64,000 nt of DNA, from positions 18,316 to 82,315 of the forward strand of contig CABZEG010000001.1 of NCBI GenBank assembly GCA_902524655.1, in the 5' to 3' direction. The position numbers and the translations under genes were made by a program. Source of the stretch: an uncultured Alphaproteobacteria bacterium (GTDB lineage Bacteria > Pseudomonadota > Alphaproteobacteria > Rhodobacterales > Rhodobacteraceae). A model generated the notes under the pieces. The model ran no database searches, was not told the origin of the DNA, and saw only the letters and a list, made by a program, of their open reading frames with translations. This document shows positions 8,365-15,774 of this stretch, piece after piece (position 1 is the first letter of the stretch; each line of letters begins with the position of its first letter).

Positions 8365-8751
8365 ATGAATATTAGTCAGGCAGCAAAATTATCGGGACTA
8401 TCTGTTAAAACAGTCAGGTATTACGCGGATATAAAAATGGTTGAACCAGCAAGAAACATTCAATCTGGTTATAGAAGCTACTCCAATGATGATGTGGCAA
8501 AATTAAACTTCATTGGAAAAGCGAGACGCTTTAATTTCAGCATTGAAGAATGTAGAGAGCTTCTTTCTTTATATCAGGATAAAAATAGATCTAGCAAAGA
8601 GGTAAAAAAACTGACCCTAGCCAAAATTGCTTCTATCGATAAAAAGCTTAAGGAGTTCCATTCTCTCAGAGACGAATTAAGTCACTTAGTTAATTGTTGT
8701 AATGGAGATGATAGACCATCGTGCCCAATTCTGGACGAGCTTTCAAAATAA
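8365..8751 (+). CDS. cueR: Copper-responsive MerR-family regulator CueR
   Basis: This 128-residue MerR-family activator has an N-terminal winged helix (MNISQAAKLSGLSVKTVRYY), a dimerisation helix (about residues 80-110), and a C-terminal metal-binding loop with C-x7-C spacing in CCNGDDRPSCPILDEL. That spacing and the CPI(I/L) ending match CueR, whose two cysteines bind Cu(I) linearly. MerR (Hg) and ZntR (Zn) have different ligand sets. The start is the ATG before NISQAAK; upstream in-frame sequence lies inside the operator. It is divergent from the copper operon. Confidence 0.9.
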   Translation: MNISQAAKLSGLSVKTVRYYADIKMVEPARNIQSGYRSYSNDDVAKLNFIGKARRFNFSIEECRELLSLYQDKNRSSKEVKKLTLAKIASIDKKLKEFHSLRDELSHLVNCCNGDDRPSCPILDELSK

Positions 8752-8802
8752 ATTTTTGGATTAAAATTGGAAGATACTAATCTTTAGAAATATAGCAAAG
8801 AC

Positions 8803-9030
8803 CTAGCAACAGCTACAAGACCCAGCCTGCTTTTTTTCTACCGCTTTCGTTTTTATTGATTTTTTTGATTTAGTTTTATCGGCTTGATCCGCTTCTAATG
8901 CTTGTGCTTCTTTTGCAATTTTGTCTTCAAAATACTCGTAAAGTGACGCAAACCCTAACTTTGCCGCTTTCTTTTCTTCATACGGCTTTTCTCCCACGAA
9001 GGTTATCAATCCGCTCCAATATGAGTTCAT
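8803..9030 (-). CDS. Small charged protein with C-terminal cysteine cluster
   Basis: This is a 75-residue protein I cannot assign. Residues 1-25 (MNSYWSGLITFVGEKPYEEK) look folded, the middle is a Lys/Glu/Ala-rich probable helix, and the last six residues are GSCSCC, three cysteines in a tail. A Cys tail between the CueR and Zur loci suggests metal binding (inference). No strong ribosome-binding site precedes the ATG. A hairpin at 9106-9125 lies between it and znuA, so it is probably transcribed separately or by read-through. Confidence 0.5.
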   Translation of the reverse strand: MNSYWSGLITFVGEKPYEEKKAAKLGFASLYEYFEDKIAKEAQALEADQADKTKSKKSIKTKAVEKKQAGSCSCC

Positions 9031-9105
9031 TTTGCGTACCCATCGGTAACAGAGATCAATACATTAATCAAGTTAAGCTTTAATGAGTAAAAATAGGCAT
9101 TAACC

Positions 9106-9125
9106 AACCCACTTAAAAGTGGGTT
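9106..9125 (-). terminator. Hairpin downstream of znuA
   Basis: AACCCACTT and AAGTGGGTT form a perfect 9-bp stem with a 2-nt loop, 12 bp past the znuA stop. On the minus strand the following T-tract is weak and delayed. On the plus strand GATAATTTTT follows directly. It may work as a terminator or as an attenuating or stabilising hairpin. Confidence 0.5.
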
Positions 9126-9137
9126 GATAATTTTTCT

Positions 9138-10373
9138 TTAGAAGCACTTAGCCAAGTTGGTTGCCAAGTTTCGAATGAGGTTTTCATATAGACTTGGGCC
9201 AGTTTCTAATTTAACGCCTAGTGGATCAATCACAGCTGTATTTGCGTTGGTCCCCTCAACAACCGCTTTAACTAGGCCCTGTTTGTATTGGGGCTCCGCA
9301 AGCACACACTCGACAGCTTCATCTACCACTCTTTTGCGTATCTCGGCAAGACGAGCGGGGCTTGGATCAGAAGCATCCCCTAATGATATAGCTCCGGAAG
9401 CACTAATACCAAAATCTTTCTCAAAATACTGATAAGCATCATGAAAAACGACAAATTTCTTCTCTCTTATTGGATATAATATGGAATTCACTTCAGATAC
9501 CAATGCGTCAATGTTATCTCTAGCCGATTTTGCATTTGAAAAATAAGTTGCAGCATTATCAGGGTCAAGCTCCGACAATTTTGCTGCAATAGAATTCAAC
9601 CATACTTTCGCAATTTTTGGTGACAACCAGGCATGAGGATCGTGCTCTCCGTGAGCATGGCCCTCGTGGTCATCATGATCATCATGCTTTTTCTTGCCAT
9701 GGTCATGATCGTCATGGTCATCATGCTTCTTCTTGCCATGATCGTGATCATCGTGGTCGTCATGCTTCTTCTTACCATGGTCATGATCATCGTGATCATC
9801 ATGCTTCTTCTTATCATGGTCGTGATCATCGTGGTCGTCATGCTTCTTCTTACCATGGTCATGATCATCGTGATCATCATGCTTCTTCTTATCATGGTCG
9901 TGATCATCGTGGTCGTCATGCTTCTTCTTACCATGGTCATGATCATCGTGATCATCATGCTTCTTCTTACCATGGTCATCATGATCGTCGTGATCGCCAT
10001 GGTCATGTGCTTCGAATAGCGCTCCCTCGCGGAAACTGAGAAGTTCTATGCCATCAACACCTAGAAGAGAAGTTATAGAAGCGTCTTTCGCTAAACTTTC
10101 CAGACCATTTTCCAGCCACGGTGTAAGATCCTCTCCTATCCAAAAAACAACATCAGCATCTTCCAATGACTTTGCATTAGAGGGTTTAAGTTGATATTCG
10201 TGCGGGGATGCTCCTGCTGGCATAATCAAGTCTGGTTTACCCACACCTTTCATTACACTTGAGACTAGTGAATGGACGGGGGCGATGTCTACAGTAACCT
10301 TCGGCACATCTGCAACTAGCATACTGGTGCTCAATAGAAACGCTGACGTTGTTGAAAGGAATTTATTAGACAT
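9138..10373 (-). CDS. znuA: Zinc ABC transporter substrate-binding protein ZnuA with expanded His/Asp-rich loop
   Basis: This is the periplasmic zinc-capture subunit of ZnuABC. A signal peptide spans residues 1-21. Zinc-ligand regions are IAPVHSLV (His34), GASPHEYQ (His59) and, after the loop, DPHAWLSP. At 411 residues it is about 100 longer than usual. The excess is a His/Asp/Lys-rich insert (about residues 118-240) made of 13-residue repeats, where other ZnuA proteins have a short His-rich loop. The start is the ATG before SNKFLST, because GGAGA lies 5-9 bases upstream; in-frame sequence beyond it crosses the Zur boxes and is not coding. It is divergent from zur. Confidence 0.92.
   Translation of the reverse strand: MSNKFLSTTSAFLLSTSMLVADVPKVTVDIAPVHSLVSSVMKGVGKPDLIMPAGASPHEYQLKPSNAKSLEDADVVFWIGEDLTPWLENGLESLAKDASITSLLGVDGIELLSFREGALFEAHDHGDHDDHDDHGKKKHDDHDDHDHGKKKHDDHDDHDHDKKKHDDHDDHDHGKKKHDDHDDHDHDKKKHDDHDDHDHGKKKHDDHDDHDHGKKKHDDHDDHDHGKKKHDDHDDHEGHAHGEHDPHAWLSPKIAKVWLNSIAAKLSELDPDNAATYFSNAKSARDNIDALVSEVNSILYPIREKKFVVFHDAYQYFEKDFGISASGAISLGDASDPSPARLAEIRKRVVDEAVECVLAEPQYKQGLVKAVVEGTNANTAVIDPLGVKLETGPSLYENLIRNLATNLAKCF
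9660..10012 (-). repeat. 39-bp tandem repeat array inside znuA
   Basis: Eight Lys-Lys-Lys codon triplets recur at exactly 39-bp intervals (plus-strand starts at 9687, 9726, 9765, 9804, 9843, 9882, 9921, 9960). Each unit encodes KKKHDDHDDHDH followed by Gly or Asp. In the middle of the array the Gly and Asp forms alternate, with linked silent differences (ccatggtcatgatcatcgtg against tcatggtcgtgatcatcgtg). The real repeat there is 78 bp, pointing to recent unequal exchange or slippage. All frames are open through it, producing spurious overlapping ORFs. Confidence 0.95.
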
Positions 10374-10403
10374 TTGGCTCTCCATGAGGTATTTGTATTG
10401 GTG

Positions 10404-10438
10404 TGTTATGTTATAACATGTAATGATATAACGTAACA
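10404..10438. promoter_or_regulatory. Two Zur-like operator boxes between znuA and zur
   Basis: Box 1 (10404-10418) contains the perfect palindrome ATGTTATAACAT (10408-10419). Box 2 (10424-10438), read on the minus strand as TGTTACGTTATATCA, matches box 1 at 13 of 15 positions. Both resemble the TGTTATNNTATAACA-like sites of alphaproteobacterial Zur. They lie 31 bp upstream of znuA and 42 bp upstream of zur, placed to repress both when zinc is plentiful. Confidence 0.82.
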
Positions 10439-10480
10439 TCTTAACAAAGTAAAGATCAATTCTACAGAGCGCGCATTCGG

Positions 10481-10984
10481 ATGAAAAAAAAGAAAAAAAA
10501 CGAAAATTCTTCAAAGATATTTGAAGGTCATGACCATGGAGCTTGCTTTGGTGACGCGATAACACTAATCGAGGATTATTTCATCGAGAAAAAATTACAA
10601 CTAACTCCTTTACGACGAAAAGTTTTTGAAATTTTAATCGAGGATCACAAGCCTCTTGGCGCTTATGAGATCCTTGATAGTTTAGGGAAGGCAGGTTTTT
10701 CATCATCTCCACCTATAGCGTATCGAGTTCTTGACTTTTTAATGGAACATGGATTTGTTCATAAAGTGCAGGGTTTAAATGCCTTTATTGCCTGTTCAAA
10801 CCCAGAGCACTCGCATTTTCCGACATTTGTTATCTGTCGAAAATGTGAGAAAGTTGCAGAAGTCAGTGACGAGAAAACCAGGCTTAATCTATCGAGTCCC
10901 GAAATAACAGATTTCAAAATTGAAAAAACCACTATTGAATTGACTGGAATTTGTAGCACTTGCGAAAATGCAGAGATCAGATAA
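10481..10984 (+). CDS. zur: Zinc uptake regulator Zur (Fur family)
   Basis: This 167-residue Fur-family repressor has a winged helix in residues 35-90 (LTPLRRKVFEILIEDHKPLGAYEIL) and a dimerisation/metal domain with HFPTFVICRKCEKVAEV (structural zinc CxxC) and GICSTCE (second CxxC). An N-terminal His/Cys patch (EGHDHGACFG) precedes the DNA-binding domain. Zur rather than Fur is called from context: it is divergent from znuA, overlaps znuC by one base (TAATG), and has Zur-type boxes upstream. The ATG has no strong Shine-Dalgarno and is followed by a Lys-rich start. Confidence 0.9.
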   Translation: MKKKKKNENSSKIFEGHDHGACFGDAITLIEDYFIEKKLQLTPLRRKVFEILIEDHKPLGAYEILDSLGKAGFSSSPPIAYRVLDFLMEHGFVHKVQGLNAFIACSNPEHSHFPTFVICRKCEKVAEVSDEKTRLNLSSPEITDFKIEKTTIELTGICSTCENAEIR

Positions 10985-11712
10985 TGCTCATTGAGGTTCA
11001 GAGTCTAAATGTACGATATGGAAATAAAAAAGTACTAGAAAACATAAATCTTTCTGTGAGCAGAAGTGAAATTGTTACGATAGTTGGTCCAAATGGATCA
11101 GGAAAAACGACTCTTTTCAAGGCGATAATTGGCTCAGCGCCTATTTCCTCTGGTAAAATAATTATGAGCCCGAGTGTAAAAGTAGGCTATGTGCCGCAAG
11201 TTTTGAATGTTGACCGTTCACTCCCTTTGACAGCCGCGCGATTTCTAAATCTTGTGAATAATCGTAATGACCAAGGACTCTTGAGAGCCCAACAGATTTT
11301 GGGATCAGAAGATTATTTATCGACGCAGATAAGCAGCCTTTCCGGTGGTCAATTGCAACGCGTGCTTCTAGCACGTGCTTTAATGAATGACCCTGACGTT
11401 TTATTGCTCGATGAGGCTACACGCGGATTAGATCAACCGGGATCAGCGGCATTTTACAAAAAAATAGAGGAAGTACGAGAGTCCTCTGGCTGCGCAGTGC
11501 TAATGATAAGCCATGATTTACATATAGTTATGAGCGCATCAAATAGAGTAATTTGTCTTAATGGCCATATATGCTGCCAGGGTGAACCGCAATCGGTCGC
11601 TTCTTCACCAGAATATAGAGATCTTTTTGGTTCAAATATAGATGGTACATTTGCTCTTTACCAACATAACCACAAAGAAAACAAAAGCAGGATAAATCAC
11701 AGTAATGCTTGA
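10984..11712 (+). CDS. znuC: Zinc ABC transporter ATP-binding protein ZnuC
   Basis: This 242-residue ATPase energises zinc import. It has Walker A GPNGSGKTTL (about residue 37), the signature LSGGQLQRVLLARAL (about 118), Walker B DVLLLDEATRGLD (about 138) and the switch His in ISHDLH. The chosen ATG shares one base with the zur stop, giving translational coupling; an in-frame upstream ATG at 10960 lies inside zur and is less likely. The C-terminus is His/Lys/Asn-rich (YQHNHKENKS). It overlaps znuB by 8 bp. Confidence 0.93.
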   Translation: MLIEVQSLNVRYGNKKVLENINLSVSRSEIVTIVGPNGSGKTTLFKAIIGSAPISSGKIIMSPSVKVGYVPQVLNVDRSLPLTAARFLNLVNNRNDQGLLRAQQILGSEDYLSTQISSLSGGQLQRVLLARALMNDPDVLLLDEATRGLDQPGSAAFYKKIEEVRESSGCAVLMISHDLHIVMSASNRVICLNGHICCQGEPQSVASSPEYRDLFGSNIDGTFALYQHNHKENKSRINHSNA

Positions 11713-12511
11713 TGACTTCATGGTTAGAGCTACTCTTGCTGGCGTTGGTGTTTCTCTGGCAGCCGCTCCTTTAGGTTGTTTTGTGGTATGGCGAAGAATG
11801 GCATACTTTGGTGAGGCAACAGCCCATGCTGCTCTCTTAGGTATATCATTGTCTTTAATGTTTGAATTTTCGGTGTTTGCAGGAGCGTTGTTTGTATCTG
11901 TAATTATGGCTACTGCAGTTACAATTGGTCAAGGTCGGTCACTGTTTTTAGATACTCTTCTTGGGGTTGCGGGTCATTCATGTATGGCATTAGGTTTAAT
12001 AATAGTTTCTTTCATCTCTGGGGTACGTATAGAGCTCATGGCCTATCTGATTGGGGATATTCTGGCTGTATCCAAAACAGATGTTTTATTGATTTGGTTA
12101 GGTTTAGCTCTTGTATTGCTTTTATTGATTTGGCGATGGTCAGCGCTTTTATTGTGCACTCTAAATGAAGATTTAGCAGCTGCAAGCGGCCTATATCCCA
12201 AAAGAGAAAACTTTGTTCTGACAATCGCCCTAGCAGTGGTTGTAGCCGTTGGCATAAAGGTTGTCGGCGTACTTCTTATTATCTCTATGTTAATTATACC
12301 AGCCGCTTCTTCGCGTTCACTTGGATCGACACCAGAGAAAATGGCTATATTTGCCTCCTTAATTGGAACGTTATCGGCGATACTAGGCTTCAACGCTTCT
12401 TATGTTTTTGATACGCCAACGGGTCCATCAATTGTCTGTGTAGCGTCGTTAATTTTTCTTTTTACTCTGACCTTTTCTTTGCTTACACAGCAATTTCAAC
12501 GCAAGTATTAA
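11705..12511 (+). CDS. znuB: Zinc ABC transporter permease ZnuB
   Basis: This 268-residue inner-membrane permease of the ABC-3 family has about eight or nine helices. It begins with LAGVGVSLAAAPLGCFVVWR and includes the conserved MAYFGEATAHAALLGI loop and GIKVVGVLLIISMLIIPAA. It forms the zinc channel with ZnuC and receives zinc from ZnuA. It is translationally coupled to znuC, and the CobW-type GTPase gene follows after 23 bp, giving zur-znuC-znuB-cobW as one probable zinc-starvation transcript. Confidence 0.93.
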   Translation: MLDDFMVRATLAGVGVSLAAAPLGCFVVWRRMAYFGEATAHAALLGISLSLMFEFSVFAGALFVSVIMATAVTIGQGRSLFLDTLLGVAGHSCMALGLIIVSFISGVRIELMAYLIGDILAVSKTDVLLIWLGLALVLLLLIWRWSALLLCTLNEDLAAASGLYPKRENFVLTIALAVVVAVGIKVVGVLLIISMLIIPAASSRSLGSTPEKMAIFASLIGTLSAILGFNASYVFDTPTGPSIVCVASLIFLFTLTFSLLTQQFQRKY

Positions 12512-12534
12512 AGAATTTAATTAAGATAGAAAAA

Positions 12535-13614
12535 ATGAATAAGTTTGCACCTAAACCAGTAACAGTAATCACAGGTTTTCTTGGAAGCGGCAAAACAACT
12601 TTGCTCTCTGCTTTGCTTAAAAAAGAAGAGATGAAAAATGTAGCGGTAATCATTAATGAGTTTGGTGAGGTTGGACTAGACCATGCTTTGGTAGAGCACA
12701 GCGATGAAAATATTGTCGAGCTACAAAATGGATGTATTTGCTGTACTATCCAGGGCGATCTCCAGAAAACAATGCTGGACTTGATAGATAAAATGACTAA
12801 AGGAGAAATATCTTATTTTGATAAAGTTATAATAGAAACGACAGGACTTGCTGACCCAGTTCCCATTATTCATACTTTGATTAGCTCAATAGATTTGCAA
12901 CGAATTTATACTCTTGATGGTGTAATCACAGTAGTTGATGCAACAAATGGAGAAAAAACATTAGAGTTACAACCAGAGGCCGTTAAACAAGCTGCGCTAG
13001 CCGAACGCATTATAATTAGTAAAATTGATCTAATAGAAAAAGATAAAGAAATATCTTTGGAAAATCGATTAAGAGCAATAAATCCTTCGACAAAAATTAT
13101 CAAAAGTAGCTTTGGCAAAGTTTCAATTTCAGACTTAATTAATTTGGACGCATACGATCCTTTTAGCAAGTCTAGAGATGTAAAGGAATGGCTTGCTGCA
13201 GAGAGTATGGACTCCCATCACCATCACGATCATGACCACCACCATGTTAATGTAAATCGGCACGATGAGAATATTGAAGCGTTTTCTATGACTAGCGATA
13301 AACCCGTCAACATGATGGCCTTTGGTTTTTTTAAGGACTTATTAATGGCACAAATGGGGCCAGACTTACTCAGGTTAAAGGGAATAATAAATATTGAGGG
13401 TAAAGATCGCCCCGCAGTTATTCACGGCGTCCAGCATATTTTTCATCCCGTCCATTGGTTGGAAAAATGGCCTGATAGCGATAAACAAACGAAGCTGGTA
13501 TTTATTACACGAAATGTAAAGAGAGAACAAATAGAGATTTTGTTTAATGGATTAATGGGAGATGCCGAAGAAAAAGGCATACGCACAGAAGCAGCTAGTT
13601 TACCGGAATCTTAA
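12535..13614 (+). CDS. CobW/COG0523 G3E GTPase, putative zinc metallochaperone
   Basis: This is a 359-residue GTPase. Walker A is GFLGSGKTTL (residues 14-23), the metal-binding CxCC is in NGCICCTIQ (Cys67, Cys69, Cys70), and IIETTGLADP is the switch/Walker B region. A His-rich stretch (SHHHHDHDHHH, about residues 226-236) precedes the C-terminal CobW_C domain. Zur-controlled COG0523 proteins such as ZigA/ZagA deliver zinc to client enzymes during deficiency. Location at the end of the zur-znuCB operon supports that role rather than cobalamin synthesis. RBS-like AGATAGA lies upstream. Confidence 0.88.
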   Translation: MNKFAPKPVTVITGFLGSGKTTLLSALLKKEEMKNVAVIINEFGEVGLDHALVEHSDENIVELQNGCICCTIQGDLQKTMLDLIDKMTKGEISYFDKVIIETTGLADPVPIIHTLISSIDLQRIYTLDGVITVVDATNGEKTLELQPEAVKQAALAERIIISKIDLIEKDKEISLENRLRAINPSTKIIKSSFGKVSISDLINLDAYDPFSKSRDVKEWLAAESMDSHHHHDHDHHHVNVNRHDENIEAFSMTSDKPVNMMAFGFFKDLLMAQMGPDLLRLKGIINIEGKDRPAVIHGVQHIFHPVHWLEKWPDSDKQTKLVFITRNVKREQIEILFNGLMGDAEEKGIRTEAASLPES

Positions 13615-14034
13615 AAAATCAACCTTAGATTTTCTAAAATTACCTATAGTTCCTAAGGAGCACAGAAAGCAAAATAGTTAAGGACACACTAATGTATCAT
13701 CTTTAATAGTGGCGATAGAACACGTTATTTTTTCAGGTTTAAAAGGATCCATAAAATATTCTATTTAATTTTAACGAATTTCGTATTTGACTATCGCAGT
13801 TAAAAAAAAATTTACGTATGGCCAACACATCTTGGTCTGAATAAGGAGCACCTAAAAAGAAACCACCGAATGCTGATCGGATAAATTAAAGAATAAATTA
13901 ATTAGTGTGTAATTATAGCGATCAAGCCTTAAACATTTTTCCAAAAAATTTCGTCTTTGTAACTTCAGATCATAGTTTATACTAAAAACGAAGTGCGGAG
14001 AAAGATTTGTTGAATTATTTGAAAGATATATTTT
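13615..14034. other. Intergenic stretch with no gene recognised
   Basis: These 420 AT-rich bases lie between the zinc operon and asnB. No RNA gene is recognised and no convincing reading frame is present. CCTTAG and CTAAGG are far-spaced arms (about 13625 and 13655) of a weak possible terminator for the zinc operon. The short string AAGGAGCAC occurs twice (about 13656 and 13842). Presumably it holds the asnB promoter. Confidence 0.5.
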
Positions 14035-15525
14035 ATGTGTGGGATTTTTGCGTGCAAACCATTCAATAAAGCTTGGCTGGAAGAAAGCATAATTAAGCAT
14101 CAGGAGAGAGGGCCTGATCAGCAAGCAATTCATTTATTTAATGAAATTGGTGTTTCAGTAAATAGGCTGGCAATAACTGGTAATTTGCAAGATGGATCTC
14201 AACCTGTATTTTCAAGTTCAAATGAGACTTTTTGTGTTTTTAATGGTGCTCTCTACAATACTGAGGACCTTAAAAAACGTTTTTCTCTCAAGGTTAGCTC
14301 GACAAATGAGGCCGCAGTTTTAGTGGAGCTATATGAGCTAAAGGGAGAAAAATTTACTGACTATTTAAGAGGAATGTTTTCAATTATACTTGTAGATAAA
14401 CGAAATGGGTCTTTGTTGGTCGCTAGGGATATTTTCGGGGTAAAACCGTTATATTGGGTTGATAAAGAAGACCTAGTTGTTTTTTCAAGCTCTTTAAACG
14501 CCATCCCCGAAAAGCTTTTTCCTTATGCTAAAGCTTTTCCACCTGGTGGAGTATGGGTCAATAATACGTTTAAAGACCGCGTAAAACCAGAAATAGTACA
14601 ATTCAAGAGTTTAGAAAAACTTCTTGTAAATGCGGTTTCTAGTCATATACCAATGGAAGTAAAATGGGGGTGTAGTCTCAGTGGGGGTGTGGATAGTTCT
14701 TTGCTATGTGCACTAGCTAAATCAATTGGGCATCACTTTAACTGCTATACTTTAGACACTGGAGGAGGACAGGACCTCGCTTGTGCAATAGAGGTTTCAA
14801 AATATCTCAAAGTACCTTTGAAACTGGTAAGAGTGAATGATTTAGATATTGAACACACTATTCCCAAAGTTGTTGAGTCTTTGGGTACTTATCAAGGGGA
14901 ATTAATTTTGGGTGGACTTTTTACATACTTTATTTCTCGCGAAGCTTATAAAGATGGGCTTAAAGTTTTACTTTTTGGCGAGGGAGCGGATGAGGTCTTT
15001 GGTGGCTACAGCAAATATAGATTATTTTTGGAGAAATCATCTGAACTTTCAAATAAAAAAATGTTGAATGACCTTCATTCACTTTGGCTAACGCACAATA
15101 AAAGAGTGGACCACGCATCTATGGCCGCTAGCATAGAAGCTAGAGTGCCTTACCAGGATACTTACGTCACTGGTAATGCAAGTAGGTTGCCGATGAAATT
15201 AAAAGTTGATTTAAATAGTGCGGACGGAAATAAAATAGCTTTACGAGCTGTGGCACAGAAATATTTGCCAAAAAATATCGCCCTCAGAAAGAAAGAAGTA
15301 ATTTCACGTGGCACAGACCTCGGAGTTATGCTGAGCAGAGTAGCAAAAAAAATGGCTAATAATAATGATGTGCAATCAATAAGTGCTATTGATATAAAAA
15401 ATTTTAATATTAGGAATGATATCGAAGCGGTTGCGTTTAAAGTCTGGAGAAAGCTCTTCCCTAACTTGGCAGAAAACATTGAAAGTATGAAAGAACGTGG
15501 ATTATTTAAGTTATTAACGGTTTAG
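14035..15525 (+). CDS. asnB: Asparagine synthetase (glutamine-hydrolysing)
   Basis: It converts aspartate, glutamine and ATP to asparagine. The Ntn amidotransferase domain starts with catalytic Cys2 (MCGIFACKPF), with HQERGPDQQ and VFNGALYN in the glutamine site. The synthetase domain has the PP-loop LSGGVDSSLLCALA (about residue 218) and LLFGEGADEVFGGYSKY (about 315). At 496 residues it is shorter than E. coli AsnB (about 554), close to compact forms. Related amidotransferases in polysaccharide or antibiotic clusters are alternatives, but no such cluster is nearby. It is the last chromosomal gene before the integrated element. Confidence 0.85.
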   Translation: MCGIFACKPFNKAWLEESIIKHQERGPDQQAIHLFNEIGVSVNRLAITGNLQDGSQPVFSSSNETFCVFNGALYNTEDLKKRFSLKVSSTNEAAVLVELYELKGEKFTDYLRGMFSIILVDKRNGSLLVARDIFGVKPLYWVDKEDLVVFSSSLNAIPEKLFPYAKAFPPGGVWVNNTFKDRVKPEIVQFKSLEKLLVNAVSSHIPMEVKWGCSLSGGVDSSLLCALAKSIGHHFNCYTLDTGGGQDLACAIEVSKYLKVPLKLVRVNDLDIEHTIPKVVESLGTYQGELILGGLFTYFISREAYKDGLKVLLFGEGADEVFGGYSKYRLFLEKSSELSNKKMLNDLHSLWLTHNKRVDHASMAASIEARVPYQDTYVTGNASRLPMKLKVDLNSADGNKIALRAVAQKYLPKNIALRKKEVISRGTDLGVMLSRVAKKMANNNDVQSISAIDIKNFNIRNDIEAVAFKVWRKLFPNLAENIESMKERGLFKLLTV

Positions 15526-15601
15526 ATATCTAATCGAAGGGTAATGTCATTTTAGTCTTCGTTTTATCAAAACTAAAATCTGCTTTAAATAACTGACCTG
15601 C

Positions 15602-15655
15602 ATGGTGAGCCCGACAGGGTTCGAACCTGTGACCCACTGATTAAAAGTCAGTTGC
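15602..15655 (-). repeat. attL: displaced 54-bp 3' fragment of tRNA-Lys
   Basis: It is identical over 54 bp to the anticodon-arm, T-arm and CCA portion of the intact tRNA-Lys at 24458-24533, then diverges at 15656 (CCTTAAG instead of CTCTACC). It cannot fold as a tRNA, because the D-arm and the 5' acceptor strand are absent. This is the classic leftover of integration into a tRNA 3' end. Confidence 0.93.
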
Positions 15656-15719
15656 CTTAAGTATTATTAGACATTTTTTAATCAAATATTCTCATAATAT
15701 ATCAATTTTTATTGCCTTT

Positions 15720-15765
15720 TGTCTACTATTTGTCTACTAGTATTGCTGTCTACTAACTGTCTACT
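15720..15765 (+). promoter_or_regulatory. Left integrase arm-type sites (four TGTCTACT repeats)
   Basis: TGTCTACT occurs at 15720, 15731, 15747 and 15758, i.e. spacings of 11, 16 and 11 bp, making two pairs one helical turn apart. The same octamer pair with 11-bp spacing occurs at the opposite end (24391 and 24402) in the same orientation. The position between att core and integrase gene fits binding sites for the integrase N-terminal arm-binding domain. Confidence 0.75.
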
Positions 15766-15774
15766 GGATTAAAA

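Noticed and set aside
9660..10012. CRISPR-like regular repeat array
   Set aside because: Units are directly contiguous 39-bp coding repeats without variable spacers and encode an in-frame His-rich loop; no cas genes nearby.
9617..10039. Overlapping long frames on the plus strand and in a second minus frame through the His-rich region
   Set aside because: They are by-products of the stop-free 39-bp repeat inside znuA; composition is low-complexity and no start signals or family match exist.
10374..10565. N-terminal extension of ZnuA to an upstream start
   Set aside because: It crosses the Zur boxes, lacks a signal-peptide-compatible start and has no RBS; the ATG at 10373 opens on the signal peptide.
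13852..14133. 93-residue minus-strand frame over the asnB start
   Set aside because: It overlaps the well-supported asnB N-terminus (catalytic Cys2) antisense, is AT-rich and resembles nothing.
15602..15655. Second tRNA-Lys gene
   Set aside because: Only the 3' two-thirds is present; there is no D-arm or 5' acceptor strand, so it is the attL remnant.
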